Positions 11,110 through 23,100 of a stretch of 64,000 bases of DNA are shown here, in pieces. The stretch lies in contig CM028335.1 in assembly GCA_016647705.1 (NCBI GenBank), forward strand, positions 41,268,526 through 41,332,525, given 5' to 3'. The DNA comes from Eucommia ulmoides (Eukaryota > Streptophyta > Magnoliopsida > Garryales > Eucommiaceae). Made by a program: the position numbers and the translations under genes. Numbering within the stretch: position 1 is the stretch's first letter; the number at the start of each line of letters is the position of its first letter. The notes below the pieces were generated by a model. The model had not been told where the DNA came from. It ran no database searches and was given only the letters and a program-made list of their open reading frames with translations.

Positions 11110-14100
11110 ATTGTAACATGTAACATAAGCACATGTAACTAAAAATGTCCAAATATGTGTGAAAAATAACAATTATGAAATTGTAACTAACATTAGTTAC
11201 ATGTAACAGAATTCACTATTTTTTTAGTAACGCCACAAAATATTATAATATATATATATATATATATATGTAATTGTAGTATGCAACTAATATTATATAA
11301 GCACATGTAACTAAAAATGCCCAAATATGTGTGAAAAGTAACAATTATGAAATTGTAACTAATATTAGTTACATGTAATATAATTCACTACAAAATTCAA
11401 ATGTACTCACTAAAAGGCTCCCTACAATCCCTACAATTCCTGCAATACGGGACTAAACCACAAGTGAAATCTAATTTAAAGGATTAAATCAAAACCTAAT
11501 AACACAAAAGGACTTTTCACCAATTAGACTTAAAAAAAAAGACTTTTCACCCATTTTTCCTAAAAAATAATGTGTTTTTTTTCCTTGATGAACACACCCT
11601 CTTTAAATAGGCAGCTAAGAGAGTACAAGGAAACCTAGTCTAGCAAGGAAAAGGAAAACTAGTTTAACAAGGAAAGGAAACAAAAGAAAATGAAACTTCC
11701 TATCTTGCTTTTCATTTCTAGTCTAATAAGGAAAAGACTCCTAGTCTAAAAAGGAAAAGTCTAATTGGCAATCATGTCTTACAAATCATCAACTAAAGGA
11801 CCTAAATTAAAATTAAAAGACTAATAATAAAATAAATAGGCTGAAAGTTCGTGGGTCTCACGCTTAGGCCCATTCAAGATCACGCTTAAGTCCATTCGCT
11901 TTCCTTGATGAGATGGATTAGGCCTTGATCGTCTTTTGGGCCTAATTTGGGCTTCACAATTTTAAATTCAAGCCATATCTTTTGAATTAGCCATTGAGTG
12001 CTTCTTTGTTCTTCTTGGATCTTGCTCTAATAATAGGGCCAATTGGAACATACAGCGGATCCTTTGATGGTGGTTGTTGGTTCTCATCATCCTCTCTCTC
12101 TTCAAAAGGATTCAACCTCGAATCTTCACCTACATCAATCGGAGAAAAATCAGAAACATTAAATGTAGCACTAATGTTATACTCACCTGGAAGATTCAAC
12201 TTGTATGCGTTGTCATTGATCATCTCAAGGACTTGAAATGAGCCGTCCCCTCTAGGATGTAGTTTGGACCGCCTATGGGCTGGAAATCGTTCTTTTCTCA
12301 TAAACACCCAAACCCAATCACCTGGTTCAAAGATGAGTCGTCTACGGCCCTTGTTGGCTTTGGTCACAAATTGCTCATTTTTCTTCTCTATGTGTTGTTG
12401 TACGCTTTCATGGAGTTTTTTCACCATCTCAGCCTTCTTTCCTCCATCCAAACTAGCCCTCTCATTAACTGGCAATGGTAGCAAATCTAAAGGAGTTAGT
12501 GAATTAAAACCATAAACAATCTCAAATGGTGAAAAATCAGTAGTAGAATAAACATTCCGATTATAAGCAAATTCAATGAATGACAAACAATCCTCCAAAA
12601 TTTTCAAGTTCTTTTGAATTATGGTATGCAACAAAGTAGATGAAGTTCGATTCACTACCTCGATGTGTCCATTCGTTTGGGGGTGACAAGTAATTGAGAA
12701 CAGTAATTTAGTTCCCATTTTTCCCCACAAGACTTTCCAAAAATAGTTAAGGAACTTAACATCACGATCAGACATAATACTTCTAGGAACACCATGGAGC
12801 CGTACTCTCTCTCTAAAGAACAAATCAGCGACGTGGGTCGCATTATTGGTTTTATTGCAAGATATGACATGTGCCATCTTAGAAAACCTATCAACAACCA
12901 CAAAAATCGAATCCCTGACTTTCCTTGACCAAGCTAGGTAAGCCTAAAACAAAGTTCATGGAAATATCCACCCAAGGCTCACTAGGTATGGGCAAAGGAG
13001 TGTATAACCCATGTGGTAAGACTCTAGATTTGGCTTGCCTACACGTAACACATCTAGCACAAACTCTCTCTATATCACGTTTCATCTTTGGCCAAAAGAA
13101 GTGTTTATGTAACACGTTTAAAGTCTTCCTTACACCAAAATGAACATCAAACCACCCCCATGTGCTTCACGCATAAGTAACTTACGCATAGAACTATTAG
13201 GCACACAAAATCTATTTTCTCTAAACAAGTACCCATCTAGTCTATAGAACTTAGTAAACGCTGTCTTCTTACACTCCCCATACACACTAGAAAAATTATC
13301 ATCGTTAGCATACAATTCTTTAACATATTTAAACCCCAATAACCTTTGCATTTAAAGTAGAAACAAAGACGTATCTTCTGGATAGTGCATCATCTATAAT
13401 ATTTTCTTTACCTTGTTTGTATTTGATTACATAAGGAAATGTTTCAATGAATTCCATCCACTTGATGCCTTCTATTCAACTTACCTTGTCCCTTCAAATG
13501 CTTCAAGGACTCATGGTCGGTATGTATGACAAACTCTCTGCGCCACAGATAATGTTGCTACGTCTCCAATGCTCTCACTAACGCAAAAAACTCCTTGTCA
13601 TATGTCAAGTAATTCAACGTTGCCTCATTTAGCTTTTCGCTAAAGTACGTTATTGGCCGCTTCTCCTGTATCAAGACAACTCCAATACTTATTTCTGAAG
13701 CTTTACACTCAATTTAATTTTTTTTAGAAAAATCAGATAATGCTAATAAGGAAGCACCACGTAACCTCTTTTTTATCTCATTAAATGCACATTCTTGCTC
13801 AATACCCCATTTAAAACCTACTGATTTTTCAACAATTTCGTTGAGTGGTGTGGCTAGTGTACTGAAATCTTTAACAAATCGCCGATAAAAAACTAGCCAA
13901 ACTATGAAAATTTCTTACCTCCGTTATTGACTTAGGTGTGGGCCATTCTTTAATAGCCTTCACCTTTTTCTCATCCACTGCAATCACTTTCTCGCTAACA
14001 ACATAGCCAAGAAGCACCACTTTTTCCAAGCAAAAAGAACATTTATTTAAATTTGCATATAGTTTTTCTTTTCTTAGAACATCAAGCAGATAATGCAAAT

Positions 14101-17100
14101 GATCAATATGCTCATCTAAACTCTTACTATACATCAAAATATTATCAAAATAGACCACAATAAACTTGCTTACAAACGCACGCAATGCATAGTTCATCAA
14201 CCTCATGAATGTACTTGGTGCATTAGTTAGCCCAAAAGGCATTACCAACCATTCATGACCATATTTATTTTTAAAGGCAGTTTTTCATTCATCATCCTCT
14301 TTCATCCTAATTTGATGATACCCACATTTCAAATCAATTTTTGTAAGAATACATGACCCATGCAACTCATCTGACATGTCATCTAGCCCAGGAATGGGAT
14401 GTCGATAATTTACCGTAATGTTGTTAATCGCTCAGCAATTAACAGACATATACCAAGTTCCATTCTTATTAGGCACAAGTAGTATCGGTACCGCGCACGA
14501 ACTCATGCTCTCTTTTACGCGTCCTTTGGCTAGTAACTTCTCTACTTACCTTTGAAGTTCCTTTGTCTCCTCTGGATTACTCCTATAGGCTGGTTGGTTA
14601 GGAATTATTGCACCTGGCACAAAGTCAATTTGATGCTTTATGCCTCGAATAGGTGGCAATCCACTAGGCACGTTGTCAGGGTACACATCCTCAAATTCTT
14701 GCAACAACGAAACAACAACATTAGGCAATGATTCGTCAAGTTCGTTAGTACTAAAACACGCCTCTTTGTACAATAGCACAAATATAGGTCTGTTTGCATA
14801 AAAATCACTCTTGATATCACTCGCCTTAGCATAAAAGCTCACTTGTTTTTTTTTTTTTTTGGTTTTTCTCTCATTTTTTTCGCTCTCTTTTCTTTTTTCA
14901 CTCTTTTTTTTTTTTTTGAACTCTTGGTCTCACAAGTTTTTTTCAACTCATTATCTCTTTTCAATAGCATTTGATCCGCATATACTTGTCTTGGAGTCGA
15001 TGGCACAAGAGTAATGGTTTTATTGTCTTTGACAAATGAATGTCTATTCTTGAACCCGTTATAAGTAACCTTCCTGTCAAATTGCCACGACCTGCCTAAC
15101 AGTATATGAGCCGCATGTATTGTAACAACATCACAAAGTACTTCATCTTTGTACTTCCCAATTGAAAAGGAAACTAGCACCTGCTTATTTAACCGGACCT
15201 CCCTACAATCATTCAACCACTGCAATTTATACGGTCTAGGGTGTTTCAAGGTAGGTAAATTCAGTTTCTCTACTAAAGTAGTGCTAGCCATATTAGTGCA
15301 ACTCCTCCCATCAATGATCATTCTACATACCTTGTTGTTGACATGGCATCGAATATGAAAATGTTCTCCTTTTGCTGTTCTATGTCATCATCCGCAATTT
15401 AGGCACTTAGAGCACGCCTTGCCACAAGTGATTCTCCTTCCACCGGATTCTCCACATCATCATCTCAAGCATCCTCAAGTAGTAGCATCTGGTCATAATC
15501 ACTCTTGCTTTCGGTTTCCACCTTTCCATCAACACGGGCTATCATGGTCTTCTTATTTGGGCATTGTGAAGCTACATGACCTACTCCCATACAACGAAAA
15601 CATTTAATATCATGGTTACGAGTTTGATTTTCGGTTTTACCTTTGTTAGCATTGGGCACATCAACTCTTCGTTTTGGTGGTTAGGTTTTGGATTTTGAAA
15701 CAACCCCTTTGTCTTTTTTCCCATTTGGCCTCCATTTAGTAGAGGAGCTCGGATTTTGAAATGACCGAGTTCCTTTCCTTTTAAGCTGTCGTTCTACCAT
15801 TATGGCTATGTGAACCATGTCCTCCAACTGCACGTAATTTTGCATCTCTATCGCGTTGACAATTTCCCGATTCAACCCAACCTTGCCATTTTAGCTTCTC
15901 TATCTTCCTCGACATTAGTCTGGATCATAGCAATCTCCATCTCCTTGTAGTAGTCATCCACGTTTCGATAGCCTTGCGTAAGGCTTTGTAATTTCTAATA
16001 CAAGTCTCTATAGTAGTAATTAGGGACAAACCGTTTCCTCATGATGGCATTCATTTTCGCCTACGTCTCGATAGGCCTCTCATGGTTTCTCCTCCTGTTT
16101 ATCACAAGTTGATCCCACCATATTATAGCATTGTCAATAAACTCAATTATAACGAGTTTTACCTTTTTCTCCTCAGAGTAGTTGTGACACTCAAAGATCA
16201 ACTTCAACTTCTTCTCCCACTCTAAGTATGCTTCGGGGTCGTTTTTTCCTTGGAATGATAGTATCTTCACCTTGATACTTCCTAAGTTATTATCAATTTG
16301 TTCCCCATACTTATCTCCTCTATTTTCATATCCACGCCCATAGTTATCAAAGGCGCGCTCAAGCGCTCGCCTAGGCACAAGGCGCCTCAGGTCGTCGGAC
16401 CTGCGCTTCGCTCAGGTCTAGGCGATGAAGTTACAAGAAGCGCGCGCTTGTACCGCCTGAGCAACAGTCGCATGCGTCGTCGGAGGCGCGCCTGTGGTGG
16501 ACAAGGCGTTTTTATTGAATCCGTTGCTTTTATTGAATCTCGAATTAGCCCTAGCCCAAGTCCCATATAAATACCCAGAGGTCCCAGACCCCTTACCTGC
16601 ACAATCGGCCTTTGATTAAGACTCGAAACAGAATCGCACTTCGATTCTCTTTTATTTCCTTCGATTTCTCCATCGATTTCGTTGATCGTTGCTGTTGTTG
16701 CTCCGATTTCGTCGATCGATCGTTGCTGCTGTTTCGATTTCTCTTCTCCGACCTCTGTTGCTGCTCCGATTTCTCTTCTCGTTGGTTCGATTTCTCTTCT
16801 CCGACCGCTGCTGCTGCTCCGACTGTATGTCTTCAATTTATTTATTTACTTAATTAATTATTTATGTTTTATTTATTTACTTATTTAATTATTTATGTTT
16901 TATTTATTTTATTTACTTAATTAATTGTTTAATTATTTATTTAGTTTATTTTTGTTATTATTTGTTCTTTTAATTGTTTGTTAGGAGTTAGGACAAATTA
17001 AATGACTAGTGGATGATGACGATGATATTTGATTATTTATATTTTGGTTGATTGTATTTTTATTTGCTCTTTGTTTGTGTATGTTTAAAAACTTCCATTT

Positions 17101-20100
17101 GGAATTCCGGGCTATTTGCGAGTGTATTTTATATTTTCTAATTGGAATTTAGTCATAGTTTTACTTCTTGATTTTAGATTTGTATTATTAAAGTGCTATA
17201 TATTAATTTATTTATTTTTTAAAATGTCATGCGCCTGGGGTTGCTCAGGCTAGCGCTTCGCCTAGCGCCTAGGCTCCAGGACACCTAGTGCGCCTAGAGC
17301 CTTTAACAACTATGTCCACGCCTAAATCTCCCCAAGCTGGCATTAGAGATGCGATTATTTTCATCTAGGTTATTCCCATCATTATCTTCATATTCATACC
17401 GAGGCGGATTCCTCTCTCTTCATTACACATTAGGAGCTCTAGGTGGCTGCTCTTTTTGTGAACTAGACTCAATTTTGTTTAGTCGCTCATGCACTTCATC
17501 AATCTGCGAGTTCAACTGTTCAAACTTTTGCTCAAAGGCGTTGTAAAAATTTTTGACGTCCATCTTTTCTGGTGCTTCATTGGACGAGCCTTTATTTGTT
17601 TCTTGAGACATGTTTAATAACCTGCAAAACAAAATTAGCAAACTTTACAAACACTCTCTCACGTGTTTGCACTCAAACAATGTCACTCCACTCGTGTATT
17701 ACTTTTAATTGACCTTTTCTTCTTGATATTAGTCTATACTCTTTTGCCTTTTTCTACTCGTATCTTCCTCTTTTAGTTCTTTATCGAACTTAACCAATCT
17801 CAAGCAAGGTTTCTTGCAACAATCCAAACTTAACAATACCTTCACTAAGAATGCGATTTAGGAAAGAACAAACAAAGTGAACAAGATGAACAAAAAGGAC
17901 AAGCTATGGAATGCAATAAGAATAAGGTAGATCTCAATTTTTTATTTTTTTTAAAAAAAGCAGTAACTATAACGAGATCTAAAAATGCATAGCAACTTTA
18001 AACAATCTGACCGGAATTGAAGATACACTTTGGCTAAGAAAGAATAAACATAAAAAGGAATACAAATAGATATCGAACAATGAAAAAATATGGATAGATC
18101 AAATCTAACTTTAGAACCTTGCTCTAATTACCATATGATGCGAACCTCATCACGAACTAGTAAGACCCAAAACCAATTTAGGGTTTCTTCACTAGGATCG
18201 ATCTAAATTCAGATTTATAAACGAAAAAGGAAGAAGATAAAAATACAGAATTTGGATAGATTACTTTGACCTAACGTTTATGAATTAAACGTGAACCGAA
18301 GGTATAAAGAGAACAAACCTCGACCCAATGATTATAAGTGAATTACGAACCGGAGGTATAGAGTTTGAAACGTCACAAGAAATTCTTGATATGTTTCGGA
18401 AAAGTTCGTTGAAAAATTTAAGAGAAAACTCTCACAATTGTATTAATCAAAAGTAATGTTTTTTTTTTCTCTCATGGATACACCCTCTTTAAATAGGCAG
18501 CCAAGAGAATACAAGAATACCTAGTCTAGCAAGGAAAAGTAAAACTAGTCTAACAAGGAAATGAAACAAAAGAAAATAAAACTTCCTATCTTACCTTTCA
18601 CTCCTAGTGTAATAAGGAAAAGACTCTTAGTCTAAAAAGGAAAAGTCTAATTATCATGTCTTACAAATCATCAACTAAAAGACCTAAATTAAAATTAAAA
18701 GACTAATAATAAAATAAATAGGTTGAAAATTCGTGGGTCTCACGCCTAGACCCATTCAAGATTACGCCTTAAGCCCATTCGCTTGCCTTGATGAAATGGA
18801 TTAGGCCTTAATCGTCCTTTGGGCCTAATTTGATCTTCACCATTTTAGACTCAGCTCAAGTCTCTTGAATTAGCCCATTGAGTGCTTATTTGATCTTCTT
18901 GGATCTTGCCCTAGTAATAGGACCAACTGGAACATGTAACGGATCCTTTGATGGTACTTCTTGGTTTCCATTAGTAGCAAAGCGAAGAAAGACACCTATG
19001 AAAGAACTTCGAACTCCACACTTGTCCGAGAGAGAGACTGAATGCAACTCCACTGAGGACCTATAAAAGGAGTTCACGAAGAAGCACCCCTGGGTTATGT
19101 CCCCAAAACTTCATTTTCTGTTTGAGATTATTGACCATGAATCACCTCCAGCAGCAACACTACCTCATGGATCTCTTAATCGTGCAAGTTTATCCATACA
19201 TCTCTGTTGCATGTAAGCGTGAATGGTAATGGAAATCTGAACGTAAGAAGACCTTACATCACACTACCCTTTTTTTCCAAAATCCTACCCTTGCTCCATC
19301 CCTTACCTTAAAAGCGAATGAAACATAAAACACTGGTTTAATGCAGAAGTAGCTTTCCATACAACAGTCTAAGCTGATAGTCCAAAATTGCTTGGATCAC
19401 CTTTCTCAAATCCTTCAACAACCTCCATAACATGTCTTCAAATCCATTTCACTAAGAGAGCATGCTTGAACAACCTCAACCTTCTAACCCACTCAGCTCA
19501 TTCCTTTAATGGGTCCACACACCATATTTGGCACACTGAAATCTCGAATAACAAATAGATAGACGGATTAGCAATAGTTAATCTACCTCCAGGTAATGTT
19601 GCTTCCCCCTTGCCACTTTAGTCTGGCATCTATTCACAAGGGGGATCCCACACAGGCATATCTTTAGGTATATTGCCCCAATGGAAGACCAAAATAGTTG
19701 TATGGAGAAGTGTAGACTTCTGTAGAGAACTCTGAATTTCTCCAGAAACTTGGAAGCCTCCAAGAGAGTGTCCTTTTTCTCGGTCTTGTGTCTAAGTAAC
19801 TTGACACATACTTGGAAAATTTTACCACGTCTGTTGGGCCAGTCTATCTTCATTGGATGAAACAAGGAGCTGATGATTCGTTTACAAAAATGGAGAACTT
19901 GGCTTGTAGACACACCATTTATACAATTATACCATTTGGCCCCGGAGGCCATATTCCGAAAAATAAAGAGGCGGATGGCCAAATGGACATGATCGAAGGC
20001 TTAAGCTTGCAAAAGACACTAGCTGATCCTTTCTCTATTTGGTTATTCACACATATCTACATGTACATGGGATGACACATGGATTCACAAAAATGGAGAA

Positions 20101-23100
20101 CCTGGCTTGGAGACAGCCATACAACTACACCATTTGGCCCCAGAGGCCATATTCCGAAAAATAAAGAGGAGGATGCCTCAGCAGACATGGTCGAAGGCTT
20201 ATGCTTGCAAAAGACACTAGCTGATCCTTTCTTTAGTCAGTCATTCACATATCCATTGGCTGTAAGGACACCAAGCAGAACTTGTCTGTCCCAACAAAAG
20301 CATTTTGCCTACCCCAAACCACAAGTGAGGTCATTGATATTATGTGAAAAACAAGTGATTGGTCTGATATTATCCCATAGCTCAGGGAGTGGTGTATCTC
20401 CACCATCAAGTTCTCTGGAAGGTTATTTTTGGGTATTCGGAGTGTCAATTATTAAAAAAAATATATTATTCATGAAACGAAAAAGGAAAAAAAGATAAAA
20501 GACTAAACAGAGACAAAAAAGTTTGAGAACCAAATTGGCACAGCAGTGGAAAATGATATATTGTTGTTTCATATACCACTATCTATTTCACTCTTATATT
20601 CCTAAAGCTCTCTTTCTGGATTGGAATTGACATTAGGGACAGGCTGATGTTTTATGTATTTTAAGTTATGCATATATATTTTTTTATTATTAAAAACGAA
20701 AAGATATCTTTGCTTGTTACTTTCACTAAAATTTAGTGCTGAAGGATTAGGCTGGTCAGTCTATCTTTAAACAATTTTAATTTAAAGCACCTCGTTTCAG
20801 TTTTCCTCTTTGTACCATCTAGTCTTATGAATTTTCAATACTAACAAATATGCAATAGGATTTTCATGTAGATGCTCTATCAGTTGATTCATTGTTTAAG
20901 TAAGAAGGTCAAGGTTAGCATAAAAATAAAATAAGCAGAATTTGCAAGATCAGGGCTAAATGTCAACCTCCTTTTTACGTATAATTGTAGTTCAAGCAGC
21001 TGAACTTTTATGAATATTTTTTTTTCTTATAGTTTCAACTGTATAAATGCTTCAGCTTAGCCGTGAGGAAATTGAAGAGATCTATGGAACACGACATATT
21101 GGTCGTGATCAAGCACGTGGACTGGTTGGCTTGATGGATTTTTTCTGCTTCAGTGAGGTTAGTATCACTATCCCATTGATCCTTAAATTTATTTGGCTTA
21201 TATTTGTTTTCCTTTTGATTTGAGAACTTACATGGTTTTCAACTTTTTATGAGGCATATGATATTACCTTTATCTGCTGATTTGTTGACTGTGATGCACT
21301 GCAAAAGGTCAGACATGGCAGCTTTCTCAATTTCATTTCTGAACATTATGTTCAAGCTATGTAGCCAAACTTCAGGGTCTTATTCTCTTCCATGCATAGT
21401 TGTCAAAGTCGCGCCCAGGCGCTCGCCTAGGCGCATGCGCTGCGCTTTGCTCAGGTCTAGGCGCTGAAGGTACAAGAAGCGACCGCTTTTACCTCCTGGG
21501 CGAGAGTCGCCTGCGTCGCCGGAGGCGCGCCTGCGGTGGACAAGGCGCTTTTTTTCCATCGTGGCCTTATGGGCTTTCGAATTAGCCGTAGCTCAAGTCC
21601 TTAATATATTCCCAGATCCCATACCTGAGCTTCTGAAACCCTATTGGAAGGAAATCGGCGTGAACAGAATCTCGAACAGAATCGCTTCGATTTCGTTCGA
21701 TTTCTCCTTCGATTTCTGCTTTGGTTTCCTTCGATTTCATCGCTCATTGCTGCTTTTGATCCGATTGCTGCTCCTTCGACTGCTGCTGTTCCGATTTCTT
21801 CGCTTTCGTCGATTTCTCCTTCGCTGCTCGTCACGTTTGCTCTCCTCCGACTGCTGCTGCTCCGATTGCTTCTCCTTCGCCGTTCGATTTCTCCTTCGCT
21901 GTTCGATTTCTCCTCCGACTGCTGCTGCTGGTTCGATTTTCTCTTTTAGGTCACTGCTGTAGTGCTGTTCGTCGTCCTCCAGGTGCTCGGTAAGGTAATC
22001 GTTTGTTTATTTATTTATTTACTTAATTAATTATTTATGTTTTATTTATTTTATTTATATAATTACTTAATTAGTTATTTTATTTATGATTTGTCTATTT
22101 GTTTCATGATTCATCTTTAAAATGTGTTCTAATTTTCTGTAAAATGTGTTCTAATTTTCTGTTTCTGTTTCTGATTTTGATGATATATGTTCATGTTCAT
22201 GTTAAAACTTAATTGTTTAATTATTTATTTAGTTTATTTTTGTTATTATTTGTTTGTTTAATTGTTTGTTAGAAGTTAGGACAAATTAAATGGCTAGTGA
22301 AGGATCAAGGGACCCCGCGTGGAGCCATGCGTATTTGGCGAATCCACAAGACAAAAATTCGGTCACATGCAATTTTTGTGAAAAAGTGACGAAAGGAGGT
22401 ATATATCGGGCTAAACAACACATTGTTGGCGGATATAGAAATGTCACCGCTTGCAAAAAATGTCCATCTCACATGAGAGATGAAATCCGAGACTACATGT
22501 CCAAGAAGAAGAAGGAAAAAGATCAAGTTAATTTGCTTCCGGATTTTGATGACTACGAGACCGGAAGTGAGGATGAGGATGAGGATGATGTTCGAGATGG
22601 GACATCCCCGAAAAGACAAACACCTTCTTCAGGTAGAAATTCAAGTACATTTGTTCCAAAAAGGCCAAAGCAAAAAGGACGTTTGGATTTGTATTACACT
22701 CCCGATCCAGAAACGGTTGTGAAAAACCGAAAGGGGAAAGGGAAACAAACTAAGTTGGATGATAATGATCATGCAAAGAAAGAGTTAAGGTCCAGAGCAT
22801 GTACACTCATTGCTAGATGGATGTACGATGCGGGAATTTCATTTAATGCAGTCAAATATGATAGTTTTCAAGCGATGATTGAGGGTATCGGACAATATGG
22901 TCCCGGTATGAAAGCGCCATCAGACCATGAGGTTAGAGTTCCTCTATTAAAGAAGGAGGTGCAGAAGACAAATGAAATGCTTGAAAAACACAAGGAGGAA
23001 CGTGAAACCCATGGATGCTCAATTATGGCGGATGATTGGAAAGACAAACGAGAGAGGACTCTTATTAATTTCTTGGTTAATAGTCCTCGAGGAAGTGTTT

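Larger units (their letters stand above)
10268..12090 (-). repeat. 3' LTR of the intron-5 gypsy element, split by a MITE
   Basis: Runs from TGATGCGAACC to GGTTCTCATCA on the + strand. Removing the 974-bp insertion and its duplicated target leaves about 840 bases, matching the 838-base right LTR and the 853-base solo LTR at 39661-40513. The inner edge is set by those two copies. The integrase stop codon (11987) lies about 100 bases inside this LTR. Confidence 0.88.
10268..18973 (-). mobile_element. Ty3/gypsy LTR retrotransposon, complete but decayed, possibly CRM clade
   Basis: Both LTRs begin TGATGCGAACC on the + strand, and the whole is flanked by a perfect 5-bp duplication GTAGC (10263-10267 and 18974-18978). 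Gene order on the minus strand is gag, zinc knuckle, protease, reverse transcriptase, RNase H, integrase. The coding frame continues over the polypurine tract into the 3' LTR; I recall this trait from centromeric (CRM) elements, and the integrase C-terminal wording fits, but no search was possible. Two later insertions lie inside it: a MULE-type MITE (10587-11560) in the 3' LTR and a deleted hAT (16339-17314) in gag. Several frames are broken. Confidence 0.9.

Noticed and set aside
10819-11172. 117-codon minus-strand frame with repeated [17 protein letters not shown] units
   Set aside because: The 23-residue repeat mirrors a 69-base DNA tandem repeat within a MITE and includes translated (TA)n.
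18880-18973. Integrase tail beside the 5' LTR first read as a second, tandem gypsy copy
   Set aside because: The solo LTR at 39661-40513, with its own perfect duplication, shows that this tail is part of the LTR, so no tandem element is needed.
22305-22619. Minus-strand frame opposite the hAT transposase
   Set aside because: It is antisense to a recognisable BED zinc-finger exon and has no motif of its own.
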